A stretch of DNA of 64,000 bases, from assembly GCA_958477305.1 (NCBI GenBank), contig CAUEFI010000006.1, forward strand, positions 1 through 64,000, read 5' to 3'. Shown here piece after piece: positions 24,777 to 34,500 of this stretch. A program made the position numbers and the translations under genes. Below the pieces are notes generated by a model. It ran no database searches, was not told where the DNA came from, and saw nothing but the letters and a program-made list of their open reading frames with translations. Source of the DNA: HGM12998 sp900756495. GTDB taxonomy: Bacteria; Bacillota; Clostridia; Oscillospirales; Oscillospiraceae. Each line of letters begins with the position of its first letter. Position 1 is the stretch's first letter.

Positions 24777-26217
24777 AGCTCTGCGCCTCCTTGGGCAGCG
24801 TGATTTGAATGGTCAGACCGTGGGGCTGTGCATGGCGCGCGGCGATGGAGCCGCCCATACGGGCCACGGCCCTGGCCGCGATGGAGAGGCCCAGGCCGCT
24901 GCCCTGTCCGGGACATCCCCGGGACGGATCGCCGCGGTAAAAGATATCAAACAGCCTGGACAGCGCCTCCTCCGATACGCCGGGGCCGTCGTCGGTCAGC
25001 GTCAGGCGGCAGTCCGCGCCCATGTCCTCCAGCCGAAGGCGCAGGGTGCCCGCCTCCGCTGTTTTATACTTGGCGCTGTTGTCCAGAATGTTGGAGAGAA
25101 CCCGCCGCAGGAGCTCCGGATCGGCGGCGGCGCTCACAGCCGGCAGAGGTTCCGCCGTAACGGTCAGGCCCCTCGCCGTATATTCCGCCTGCGCGCCGCG
25201 CAGGAAGGTCTGGAGCAGCGCGTCCAGCCGGATCGTCTGCAGGTGGACGGGATAGTCCTCCAGCTCCATTTTGGAGTAGAGGAAAATTTGTGAAACCATG
25301 CGGCTGATATCCTCCGCCTTGTCCCGGATGGTCAGCAGATAGGCCCGCCGCTTTTCCCCGGTATCCGCTACGCCGTCCAGCAGGCCCTCCACATAGGCCT
25401 GAATGGAGGTCAGAGGGGAGCGCAGGTCGTGGGAGATACCGGCCATCAGCTCCTTTCGGCTGTTCTCGTGCCGCTGTGTCACCTCCACGGAATGCTTCAG
25501 CCGCACCGCCATCTCGTTAAACTGCCGACAGATGGGGGCGAACTCGTCCTTCCCGCCATAGTGGATCTGACAGTCCAGATTGCCGGCGCTGATCTCCACC
25601 ACTCCCGTGGCCAAGAGGTCCAGCGGCCCTTCGATCTTTTGAAATACAGAGCGGATCAGGAACCAGTTGGTCAACAGAACGGACAGAAAAATGGTGAAGG
25701 CCAGCACCACAGCGGCAGCCGCCAGCAACACCTTCAGGGCGTGGTAAGAGGTTTGTCCTCCGGTGCAGGACAGATAGATCTGATAGCTGCTCCCGTCCAG
25801 TTCAACCCGGCGGGCCGTCAGATACCGCGCTCCGCCGGCCACAGTCCCCTCGCCGCCCAGGACCTCCGCCGCCCGCAGGAGCGGATCCCCCGCCTCCAGG
25901 GGAGCGCCGTGTTGATAGAATGGCTTTCCCCGCTCCAGCACCGTCAGGGACATGGAACCCTCATCCAGGACACTTCCCAAGGCCTCCAGACGCCCCAGAC
26001 GCTCTTCCGGCCCGGCTTCCAGCGCTTCGGCCACCAGCACCGCCGCGCCGCCACTGGCCCGGAGAAAGTCCTCGCTGTCCTCAAATCCCAGGCCGCCCCC
26101 ATGGACAACGCCGTACCAGACCAGGCCCAGACACCCCGCGGCCATGGCCCCGGTGATGCACACTGGAAGAAGAATCATCAGCAGGTTGGAGCGCGCCAGC
26201 CGCTTTTTTATCGTCAC
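24748..26217 (-). CDS. Membrane sensor histidine kinase
   Basis: 489 residues starting at GTG 26217 (GAGGTGACGGGGT upstream). One N-terminal membrane helix (about 10-35), an extracytoplasmic sensor of about 120 residues, a second helix (about 160-185), a HAMP linker, then the phosphoacceptor block MAGISHDLRSPLTSIQAY. N box NILDNSAKY, G boxes DDGPGV and GSGLGLSIA complete the ATPase. The sensor domain is unidentified. It is the first gene of the operon with the response regulator and an EamA transporter. No obvious promoter was identified in the upstream 461 bases. Confidence 0.92.
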   Translation of the reverse strand: MTIKKRLARSNLLMILLPVCITGAMAAGCLGLVWYGVVHGGGLGFEDSEDFLRASGGAAVLVAEALEAGPEERLGRLEALGSVLDEGSMSLTVLERGKPFYQHGAPLEAGDPLLRAAEVLGGEGTVAGGARYLTARRVELDGSSYQIYLSCTGGQTSYHALKVLLAAAAVVLAFTIFLSVLLTNWFLIRSVFQKIEGPLDLLATGVVEISAGNLDCQIHYGGKDEFAPICRQFNEMAVRLKHSVEVTQRHENSRKELMAGISHDLRSPLTSIQAYVEGLLDGVADTGEKRRAYLLTIRDKAEDISRMVSQIFLYSKMELEDYPVHLQTIRLDALLQTFLRGAQAEYTARGLTVTAEPLPAVSAAADPELLRRVLSNILDNSAKYKTAEAGTLRLRLEDMGADCRLTLTDDGPGVSEEALSRLFDIFYRGDPSRGCPGQGSGLGLSIAARAVARMGGSIAARHAQPHGLTIQITLPKEAQSYAEDSDCGR

Positions 26218-26678
26218 ACCCCGTCACCTCGCGCGACTTGAATGGAAATATTATAGCACAGGGCGACAGAAGAGAATTAAACTGGATATAAACTCAGCGC
26301 AACAAGATACGAGCAGTGCGGTTAAATTTCACGCGGTTGGCATCATTGGCGACGGCGGCAAAGTGCGTTTTGCCCTTCCCTTGTGGTCCAAGCAGAGCGC
26401 CTGTCCCACTTTGCCGGGCCTGACACGCCGGAAAACCCGGCAAAATACGAAACACCGGTGTTTTCCTCGCCATGGACACCTCTTGTCCTTACAAACCAAA
26501 TTATAACGCAGGACAGAACCAAGCGGCACCGTTTTCTCCGGCAAGGATACCTTTTCACTCTTTGCCGTGGTTTCTTCAGAAAATCTTTACCAAATTATAA
26601 TGTTTTCTCTGTGGTTTCTTCCGTTTGGTGCGGTATACTGATACACAAAGCAAACAACTTTGGTAAGGAGCATCCAAC
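26218..26678. other. Intergenic region with short inverted repeats, no gene supported
   Basis: Divergent region between the kinase and an HD-domain gene. Open frames on the minus strand are Cys/Arg-rich and lack ribosome sites. A small hairpin (GCCGGG...CCCGGC) lies near 26420-26445, and the tail from about 26590 (TTATAATG, TTTGGTGCGGTATACTGATAC) probably holds the promoter of the HD gene. The sequence character suggests a dispersed intergenic repeat, which I cannot verify. Confidence 0.35.
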
Positions 26679-27206
26679 ATGTGGAATTTTAAAGAGAAAG
26701 ATGCCTATATAGTCTGCGTAGAGGATCTGCTCTCAGATGCCGCCGTTCAGTCCATGCGGCTGCTGCCTCAGCACTCCCCAGGCGTAAGCTGCTATCAGCA
26801 CTCCGTGCTGGTCTCCTATGTCAGTTTCCGTCTCTGCCGCTGTCTGGGATTGGACGCCCGCTCCGCTGCCCGGGGCGGCCTTCTTCACGACCTCTATCTC
26901 TATAATTGGCGCAGCCGCCACAGCCTGCGCCACCTATTTTCCCATCCCGCGGCCGCGCTGCGCAACGCCATGAACCGCTTCCTTTTAAATTGGAAAGAGG
27001 CTGATATCATCCGTTCGCATATGTTTCCTCTGACACCTACAAAAACTTATCACTGCTGGGAGGCGTTGGTGGTAAGCACTGCAGACAAGCTGTGTGCCGC
27101 CGCTGAACTCCTGCACTTGATTCCTCTTCTGGTTCCGTCCGAAGAGGTCCTCGTCCTCCCTGTCAGCCAAGCGCCTTCCTCTCTCCCCCATACCCGCGTG
27201 AGCTAG
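26679..27206 (+). CDS. HD-domain protein
   Basis: 175 residues. The HD metal motif is visible: YQHSVLVSYVSF (first His), then GGLLHDLYLYNW (His-Asp), SHPAAALRNA and later IIRSHMFPL, followed by STADKLCAAAELLH with the final Asp. These are the spaced ligands of HD-family phosphohydrolases. The start has AAGGAGC upstream. No signalling domain is attached. Upstream ATACTG suggests its own promoter. The function could be hydrolysis of a nucleotide or phosphate ester; substrate unknown. Confidence 0.7.
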   Translation: MWNFKEKDAYIVCVEDLLSDAAVQSMRLLPQHSPGVSCYQHSVLVSYVSFRLCRCLGLDARSAARGGLLHDLYLYNWRSRHSLRHLFSHPAAALRNAMNRFLLNWKEADIIRSHMFPLTPTKTYHCWEALVVSTADKLCAAAELLHLIPLLVPSEEVLVLPVSQAPSSLPHTRVS

Positions 27207-27318
27207 ATCCGCCTTTTATCCTGCAACTTTGCGGCGGTAGCGCAGATAGCTGTACTTCATTTGGGACACCTGCAGCCCTCATCTGCCGGCTGAAAGAGGG
27301 CGCTGGAGCAGCAAAACG

Positions 27319-27357
27319 GGCGCGCAGCAAAAATCAACCTGCTTTTTGCTGCGCGCC
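27319..27357 (-). terminator. Bidirectional terminator between the HD gene and the P-type ATPase gene
   Basis: Fifteen-base perfect arms (27319-27333 and 27343-27357) around a 9-base loop. The A- and T-runs inside the arms supply U-rich ends in both directions. Confidence 0.7.
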
Positions 27358-27377
27358 ATGTCCCCGCCGGGCTCTTT

Positions 27378-29459
27378 TCACGCCTCTTCCAACAAATTGG
27401 TCATGCTCTTTAAGCTTACCGCCAGTGTAGAAAGGTTGTGCAGCAGGGCTGATGTGGCGGGCGGCAACGCGCCCAGTGCCCCCAGGAGAATCAAACCTCC
27501 ATTAAAACCCAAGACAAACCGGTAATTTCCGTCTATTCGCCGCATCAGGGCATTGGCCAGCAGCTTGAGTGTACCCAGCTCAAAGAGATCGTCAGCGGCA
27601 ATGGTGATATCCGCGATCTCCCGGGCGATGGCGGCTCCATCACTGATGGCGATACCCACATCGGCGGCCGAGAGGGCAGGGGAGTCGTTGATGCCGTCTC
27701 CGATCATGACAACTGTCCGTCCTGCCGCCCGCTCAGATTTTACAAACGCCGCCTTATCCTCGGGCAGCACCTCGGCCCGGTACTCATCTACACCAACTTG
27801 GGCGGCAATGGCGGCGGCAGTGCGTGCGCTGTCTCCAGTCATCATCACTACCTTAGAAACTCCGAGCCCACGGAGTGTATTGACAACGGCGGCGGCCTCC
27901 GGCCGCAGCGGATCGGCCACACAGATAACGGCGGCAAGGCGCCCGCCCACAGCCAAATAGAGATGGGAGTACTGATTGGGAAGTCGCTCAAACTTCTCCA
28001 TCTCTCCCTCAGGTACGGCACAGCCCTCATCCTCAAAGACAAAGTGCTGGCTGCCAATGACGACGCGCTCACCTCCCACCCGGCTGGCAATTCCGTGGGC
28101 CACCAGGTACTCTACGTCGGCGTGCATCTCCTCGTGGGCCAAATTCTGTTCCTTTGCGGCGCGTACCACGGCGTTGGCCATGGAGTGGGGATAATGCTCC
28201 TCCAAGCAGGCGGCCAGGCGCAGCATCTCGTCGGCCTCCCGGCCGTCGAAGGGCACCACCTCCACCACAGTGGGACAGGCCCTGGTCAGTGTTCCTGTTT
28301 TATCAAATACAACTGTGTCGGCCCTGGCCACCGCTTCCAGATATTTTCCTCCCTTGACAGTGATGCGGTTTCTACCGGCCTCACCCATAGCGGACAGAAC
28401 CGCCAGAGGCATAGCCAGTTTCAGGGCGCAGGAGAAATCTACCATGAGAATGGAGATGGCCCGCGTCGCGTTGCGCGTCAGCAGCCAGGTCACGGCAGTA
28501 CCCAGCAGAGAATATGGCACCAACTTGTCTGCCAGCCAGGCCGCCCGGTTCTCACTGGCCGACTTCAGCCGCTCCGACTCCTCGATCATGGAGACAATCC
28601 GGTCATACCGGCTGTCGCCGGGCCGGGATTCCACCCGGATTACGCACTCTCCCTCCTCCACAACAGTACCGGCGTAGACCAAACTGTCCGGCCGTTTGGG
28701 CACAGGGGCAGACTCGCCGGTGAGCGATGCCTGATTGACCATAGCCTCCCCTTCGGCTACCCGGCCATCCAGCGGGATGAGACCGCCGGTACGCACCAAA
28801 ATCAGATCTCCCGCCTCCACCTGGCTGACGGAGACCAGCGCCTCTCCCTCTCTGGTCCGAAGCCACACCCGGTCCACATTCAGCGCCATACTCCGCGCCA
28901 GATTCTCCACCGATTTTTTATGCGTCCACTCCTCCAGCAGCTCCCCTATCCGCAGCAGAAACATCACTGAAGAGGCTGTTCCAAAATCTCCGCGGACCAG
29001 AGAAACTCCAATAGAGATGGCATCCAACACCTCGACACGAAGCCGTCCTTTCAACAGGCACCGCACTCCCCTAATCAGGTAGGGCACTGCCCGGAACACC
29101 GCCCATGCCATCCGCAGGGGAGCGGGCAGAAACAGCCGGCGAAGAATCCGCCCGGCCACCATCCCCACAAGCTTGTCCTGGAACTGCCGGTTCAGCTCCC
29201 TGCTGCTGTGTACAGTGTCCAACTCCTTCAACGATGAATCCGCATAGGAAAAACGTGCCAAAGCGGCAATCACGCCTTCCCGCCTTCCGGTATAGCGGAT
29301 AACCGCATCGCCGGTGCGCTCATAAACCTTGGCGGCGCGGACCCCCTCCTGCCGCTCCAAATAGGCCTCCAGCAGATCGGCTTGGCGGAGGGTCATCCTG
29401 CTCTGAGCCATTCGAACCCGGATGCGGCCGCTGCTCTCATGTAAAATGACACATTTCAT
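27378..29459 (-). CDS. P1B-type metal-transporting ATPase with a non-CPC transmembrane motif
   Basis: 693 residues. The short N-terminal region resembles an HMA fold without CxxC. The actuator motif is SLTGESAP, the phosphorylation site FDKTGTLT, and the hinge MIGDGINDSPALSAADVGIA. The metal-site helix reads DFSCALKLAMP in place of the usual CPC, so specificity is not the classical Cu/Zn/Cd type; a manganese-like or other specificity is possible. The nucleotide-domain His occurs as EEHYPHSMANAVV. The start at 29459 has TAGGAGAGAG upstream. Two tiny membrane-protein genes precede it on the same strand, with a hairpin in between that probably lowers ATPase expression relative to them. Confidence 0.88.
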   Translation of the reverse strand: MKCVILHESSGRIRVRMAQSRMTLRQADLLEAYLERQEGVRAAKVYERTGDAVIRYTGRREGVIAALARFSYADSSLKELDTVHSSRELNRQFQDKLVGMVAGRILRRLFLPAPLRMAWAVFRAVPYLIRGVRCLLKGRLRVEVLDAISIGVSLVRGDFGTASSVMFLLRIGELLEEWTHKKSVENLARSMALNVDRVWLRTREGEALVSVSQVEAGDLILVRTGGLIPLDGRVAEGEAMVNQASLTGESAPVPKRPDSLVYAGTVVEEGECVIRVESRPGDSRYDRIVSMIEESERLKSASENRAAWLADKLVPYSLLGTAVTWLLTRNATRAISILMVDFSCALKLAMPLAVLSAMGEAGRNRITVKGGKYLEAVARADTVVFDKTGTLTRACPTVVEVVPFDGREADEMLRLAACLEEHYPHSMANAVVRAAKEQNLAHEEMHADVEYLVAHGIASRVGGERVVIGSQHFVFEDEGCAVPEGEMEKFERLPNQYSHLYLAVGGRLAAVICVADPLRPEAAAVVNTLRGLGVSKVVMMTGDSARTAAAIAAQVGVDEYRAEVLPEDKAAFVKSERAAGRTVVMIGDGINDSPALSAADVGIAISDGAAIAREIADITIAADDLFELGTLKLLANALMRRIDGNYRFVLGFNGGLILLGALGALPPATSALLHNLSTLAVSLKSMTNLLEEA

Positions 29460-29473
29460 AGCTTCTCTCTCCT

Positions 29474-29517
29474 AAAAAATGCAGGAAACAGCCGCCCCTT
29501 ACGGCGCGGCTGTTTCC
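29474..29517 (-). terminator. Internal terminator before the P-type ATPase gene
   Basis: Twelve-base perfect arms (29484-29495, 29506-29517); on the minus strand the hairpin is followed by TGCATTTTTTAGG. It lies between the small DUF6110-like gene and the ATPase. Confidence 0.7.
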
Positions 29518-29525
29518 AATGTTGC

Positions 29526-29792
29526 TCAGGCCTCAGCGGCGGTATTCTCCACAGTCTCCCCGGCCTCAGCCCTGGCTCGCGCTTCGTTGATGTCCTTGGC
29601 GTCGGCCAAAATATCCCCCGCCGCCTCCTGTACCCGTGTAACGGAGGTCATCATGCTCTCCTTCGCCCTCAGAGCGGCGGCGGCGGCATGTGTGTATACC
29701 TTCTTTGCATCCCGACTGGTCAGCAGCTTCAACCCGGCGGTCCCCAGCAGAACTCCTCCTGCAAAAATCGCTGCAATTCGCCCATTTGTCAT
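29526..29792 (-). CDS. DUF6110-like small membrane protein
   Basis: 88 residues. An N-terminal membrane segment (AAIFAGGVLLGTAGLKLL) is followed by an amphipathic, Ala/Glu-rich helix (AALRAKESMMTSVTRVQEAA). Small proteins of this layout are found next to P-type ATPases in clostridia, and my recollection is that they are grouped as DUF6110; this should be checked. A GAGGAGG site precedes the ATG. It lies between a 26-residue protein gene and the ATPase, and probably acts as an accessory or regulatory subunit. Function not known. Confidence 0.7.
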   Translation of the reverse strand: MTNGRIAAIFAGGVLLGTAGLKLLTSRDAKKVYTHAAAAALRAKESMMTSVTRVQEAAGDILADAKDINEARARAEAGETVENTAAEA

Positions 29793-29819
29793 GTGCTATA
29801 TACCTCCTCGTCTTAATAA

Positions 29820-29900
29820 TTACTTATGTGTGGCTCCGGTAATCATGGCAAGCGCCATGCAGACCAGTGCCGCCCATGCCCAAAACTTATGCTGCTTCAT
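29820..29900 (-). CDS. 26-residue single-helix membrane protein
   Basis: ATG at 29900, TAA at 29820-29822, with GGAGGAATTCAG directly upstream. The product begins MKQHKFWAWAALVCMALA and ends in GATHK, a single membrane helix with a charged start. It resembles very small proteins seen beside metal ATPases and may belong to a named tiny-protein family (DUF6219 from memory). Its ribosome site, hydrophobic pattern and position ahead of the DUF6110-like gene support a real gene. Confidence 0.6.
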   Translation of the reverse strand: MKQHKFWAWAALVCMALAMITGATHK

Positions 29901-30104
29901 CCTGAATTCCTCCAAAGTTAGCATTCTATAACCAAAATTAGTCTAGTCTTACCACAGAGATTTGTCAAGAAAAATCCATTCGAATTTAAAAAGTTTATGC
30001 GCTGCTCCCCACCGTCTGACCGAGGGTTGGAAAACAACAATATCTATGCTATTCTAGTATAAACAGTATACCGAATGTGCTTCTATTGGGGGAGGGTTCT
30101 TCTC

Positions 30105-31439
30105 ATGTGTAAAAACCAGGTCTTCGCACACCTGAACGACAGACTGCCCGGTGATATTGCCCGGAGAAAAGCGGCAGGCGACCTGTCCGGCGCGCTTCGC
30201 CTGATCGACGCCCGTCTAGCCTCTGGAAACCAGCCTGAACTGGCGCCCCGGCTGCTGGCTGAGCGAATCCGGCTGGAACGGCTGCGCGCCGACTATCCCT
30301 ACGCCAAGAACCAGGCGATTGCGATGGTACGGGCCGAGTGGCCCGACTTTTCCGAGAAGGCCTTTGAAGCGCTGGTAGACGCCGGCCGTATTGACTGGCG
30401 CAATATCGACGGGCAGCTCCACTGCCACAACCAGTTTCTGGAGTCCCTGCGCATCTATCCGCTGGAGGCACCCGGACTGCTTCAAAGTCCGGCGGACCAT
30501 GCCCGGCGGGACGCTGTGCTCTCCCGTATGCGTGCCGAGGGGGGCCTCACCGCCCGGATCAAGGTACGCGCCTCTGTCCAAGCCAAGGTCGATACCGCCG
30601 GAGTGGCCGTGCAGGCCTGGCTTCCCCTCCCTGCCGCATGCCCGCAGCAGAGTGAGATCGAAATTCTGGAGGCCACACCCGGCGGGACGGCGGCGCCTGA
30701 GGACGTTCCCCAGCGCACCATCTGGTGGAGCGCCCAGGGACGTGGGGCCTATACGGTCACCTACCGCTATCTCTTCCACGCCGCCCATGTGGACCCCGCA
30801 TCCCTGACCGCCGGGCCAGTCCAGCCCAGCTTCGACACTGGCGAGGAGCAGCCCCACATCGCCTTCACCCCCTATCTGCGCGCCCTGGCAGCCCGGATTG
30901 TCGGGGGGTGCACCGATCCTCTGGAAAAGGCGCAGGCCATTTACGACTATGTCACCGGAACGGTCGACTACCGCTATCAGCCTGCATACCTCCAGCTGGA
31001 CTGTATCGCCGACTCCTGCGCCCGGGAGCTGCGCGGCGACTGCGGCTGCTTCGCCCTCCTTTTCATTACGCTGTGCCGCATTGCGGGCATTCCAGCCCGC
31101 TGGCAGAGCGGTCTGGCGGTTGGGCCCGACCGAACGGGCCCCCACGACTGGGCCATGTTTTACATCGCTCCCCATGGCTGGCTGTGGGCCGACTGTTCCT
31201 TTGGCTCCTCGGCGCGTCGGCAGGGGGAGTCCAAGCGCCGCCGCCACTATTTCGGCAATCTGGATCCGTGGCGCATGGTTGCCAACCGCGCTTTTTTCGC
31301 CCCGCTGACCCCTCCTGTTCCGGACTGGCGGCAGGATCCCTACGACAACCAGCAGAGGGAGATGACGGTAGGGGGCCGCGGCCTGGACGCCTTTGAGATG
31401 GAGCGTACCCAGGAATGCCTGTCCTTTGAGCTGCTGTAA
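30105..31439 (+). CDS. Transglutaminase-like (papain-fold) protein
   Basis: 444 residues, no signal peptide. The C-terminal half carries the transglutaminase-like triad: Cys in RGDCGCFALLF, His in TGPHDWAMFY and Asp in LWADCSFGS. The preceding segment IVGGCTDPLEKAQAIYDYV is typical of the fold. The N-terminal 200 residues are helical and then beta-rich, without an assigned domain. The start at 30105 follows GGGGAGGG; an earlier ATG ten codons upstream overlaps that site. Such proteins can be proteases or amidases; a substrate is not evident. Neighbours on both sides are transcribed from the opposite strand, so it is probably monocistronic. Confidence 0.78.
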   Translation: MCKNQVFAHLNDRLPGDIARRKAAGDLSGALRLIDARLASGNQPELAPRLLAERIRLERLRADYPYAKNQAIAMVRAEWPDFSEKAFEALVDAGRIDWRNIDGQLHCHNQFLESLRIYPLEAPGLLQSPADHARRDAVLSRMRAEGGLTARIKVRASVQAKVDTAGVAVQAWLPLPAACPQQSEIEILEATPGGTAAPEDVPQRTIWWSAQGRGAYTVTYRYLFHAAHVDPASLTAGPVQPSFDTGEEQPHIAFTPYLRALAARIVGGCTDPLEKAQAIYDYVTGTVDYRYQPAYLQLDCIADSCARELRGDCGCFALLFITLCRIAGIPARWQSGLAVGPDRTGPHDWAMFYIAPHGWLWADCSFGSSARRQGESKRRRHYFGNLDPWRMVANRAFFAPLTPPVPDWRQDPYDNQQREMTVGGRGLDAFEMERTQECLSFELL

Positions 31440-31517
31440 TAACGCTTCTTTGCCAGATAAACGGCTCTCCGACTTGCGGGCAGAGCCCTGTCCAAAAAGG
31501 TCCGACAGTCTCTTGCC

Positions 31518-31560
31518 AATGGAAGGACCGCCGGGGGATACCTCCGGCGGTCCTTCCATT
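31518..31560. terminator. Bidirectional terminator
   Basis: Seventeen-base perfect arms (31518-31534, 31544-31560) around a 9-base loop. It overlaps the stop codon of the minus-strand protease gene and follows the transglutaminase gene. Confidence 0.75.
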
Positions 31561-34500
31561 TATTCTGACCGGGCGGCCTTTGCCGTCCCTGTGAAGGGAA
31601 GCTCGTCTGCAGTCACAGTCTCTCTGGGGCGGAATCTCCCAGCATCGTCCAGGCTCATACGGCCGGTTGCCAGAGACCAGCGGACAGCTTCCAGCGCCCA
31701 CGGGCTCACTGCATCCTGGTCAGCAAAAGCCACCGCGTCGGAGGCCTCCGTTCCTCTCTCCAGCCGGTACAGAAGGACGGCCATCTCTTCCCGGGTCGCC
31801 GCATCGTTCTCACGGTAGTTTCCATTCTCATCCCCCAGAAAAACACCGTCGGCCTTGGCGCGCTCCAAGGCGCTGCATGCGCCGCCATAGAGCCGCTCCA
31901 CCGCCTGCGCCCTGGTTAGGGCTGCCCCAGCGCTTTCGCTGGGATTATATATCACATCAAAGAGCTCCCTGTTTCCTTCAATGGCGGCAGCTCCGCCAAA
32001 TGTAGACCGAAATCCAATTTGAGCCAGTTCGGAGAGAGCTGCCCCTATTTTCTTTACATCGGCAGGCGTCACAGATTTTATCTCTCTCAGCTCCTCCAGC
32101 CTGTCCTCTGTGGAGAGTCCCATCATGTGATACACCATGGCATTGGCCGCCCCGGTCAGGGCCCCCCTGGGCCGGGCGGCCTCAGAATAGGCGCTCATAA
32201 TATAGCCGTCTATCTCCGCCTGTGTCAACTCCAGAGCAGACACTGCCGCTCCGGTCTGTTCAAATACCTGATAGGCCTCAGCCAGAGAGGGATCCCGATA
32301 AGTGCCGATCATCAGGCCATCCTCGCTGAAGCTTGATATCGCTCCGTAAGCCCCCGCCACATGGCGCAGCTGGGGCGTAAGGTACTGATCGCTGACCAGC
32401 CCGGCCAGCACAGCCAGCTTTCCTGAGTCCTGCACGCCCAAGCTGCCCAGAGAGGCCCCTACCAGATTGTATTGTACAGCTGCGTCCACCACCACGGCCT
32501 CCCGTGTCCCGCAACGTGGAAGCGCCGATCGATCAGCCTCTGCAGCTTCGCGCTCTGGAAGCGCATTCCAGAACCTGCGGATGGCCTGCTTCTGCCGCTC
32601 TATGCCCTCCGCGCTTCCTGCATAGAGAGACACTGCTCCGGTACGGGTTTGGATAGCCTCCTGGATCCCAGCGAGCCTGTTTACGACTGTCTGTGGGTTC
32701 GTATCCAGCAGGCTCTGTACCCTTCCCAGAAATTCATAATACGCCAGGCCGTTCATATAATCATAGACAGCATATTTCTCGGGGGCGGTACAGGCCATCA
32801 TCCGGACACTCTGTACGCTGCTGGGATCGGCGTTGAGGCTCCCCTTCCAGTTCTGAGCGAGCTGGGCCACCACGCCCTTGAGGACGCCGGAATCGGAGAC
32901 ATCCGTATGGAAGAGCATCTCTTTTACCAAGTCCAGCCCTGCCTGATAGTCCTCATCCATTCCTATCCACTGAACCATTATCACTGGCCGAAAATGGTCT
33001 CCGTCCTCCGGGATGGTAGATGGCCCTGCATAGAAACTGCCCAAATAGCGGGCCGAGCGGGCGGCAACCTCGGCAGTCGTATGCGTCTCGGTCTTCATCT
33101 TTCCCAGCAATGCAGCATACAGCGCAGCCCAGTGGAGATCCTCATTGGGCAGTGTATCCAGGCTCAGCGCCAGACCGGTAAAGCCAATTCCTGATACCTG
33201 GGACTCGGCAGTCAAATAGCGCACTCCCCGCTCAGTCTGATCTGAAATAGGATAATCCACCAATTCCTCGGGCAGCTCCTGGACTGTCACTGCTTTCAGC
33301 GCCTCCACCATAGATTTTGGTGCCTCCTGAGCAGTCCAGGCGGCAAAATCTTTGGTCTTTTGAAGCAGAGCCATAATCTCTGTGTCGCTCATAGCCGCCT
33401 TTTTGTCGGCCAGTCTCTGGGCCAAGTCAGCCTCCTGCTTCTCTTTCAGCCCTGCCACTGGGACGGTCACTGCAACGCCGCTGTGAGGATTGTTTAGCAG
33501 ATAACGCTCTGCCAGCTCTACAAACCATCCCCTTCCCGCTTTGTCCTTCATGTCTTCCAGAGTATGGCTGTAAAAGTTCAGGTAATCCAGCTCTCCCTCC
33601 ACAGCCCATCTGGATGCAATCAGAGAGGCCAGGCTGGGCCCAATCTGGCTGGATTCCGTTATGAAACGCAGGGAAAACTGTGCGGCGGAAATGATCCCCA
33701 AAATCAGTTCCCGATCCACTCCGTCCTCTACCAGGGCCGCAAGGCCCTGGTTCACGGCATTCCGAAACGTATCTGCATCCGTTTCATCCACACCGTCAGC
33801 CTGGAACGCAACTCGGGTCTGCGGGAAATTCATATCCACTGAGACGCTAAAGCCCGCTCCGGGCAGTGCTTTTTCCACTGCATCCTTCACCGGGGATCCG
33901 TCGCTGGAGAGCAGATCGGTGAGTATGTTGAGGCCGGCGATCTCCTCCCGGCTGGCCCCATTGGCCACAAAGCCATAGCCGATAACCGCGCCTTTGGACG
34001 TGTCGCTCCCCGCTTCCACGGGGAATTCATAGCGGCCGTTTACCGGAGCAGACAGAGGCGCCACACCCCCGTCCGGCACGTCTATTTCTGTTCTGTCATA
34101 TTCAGAAAAATAGCTGTCCATCATCTCCAGGCATCGGCCCAGATCCAGATCGCCATAGAGCACCACCAGCGCATTTGAAGGGTGATAGTAAGTCCGGTGG
34201 AAATTTAATAACTCCTCATAGGTTAACGTAGGAATAGCGATCGGATCTCCTCCTGAATTGCTGCCAATTATACTGCCGGGAAAAAGCGTGTTCTGCAGAT
34301 GATAGTCGGCAGCCCGGTATATGTCAATTGCCCCTTTCATTTCATTATATACGGTACCGGTGATGGTGATGGGCGCGTCGGCGCTCTGGAGGTCATAACG
34401 CCACGCCTCCCGTTCAAACAGTCTTGGTTCAGTATAAAACAGGGGATGGAATACTCCGTCCAGATACAGATCCATCAGCTTCAAAAGCTGGTCTTCTGAT

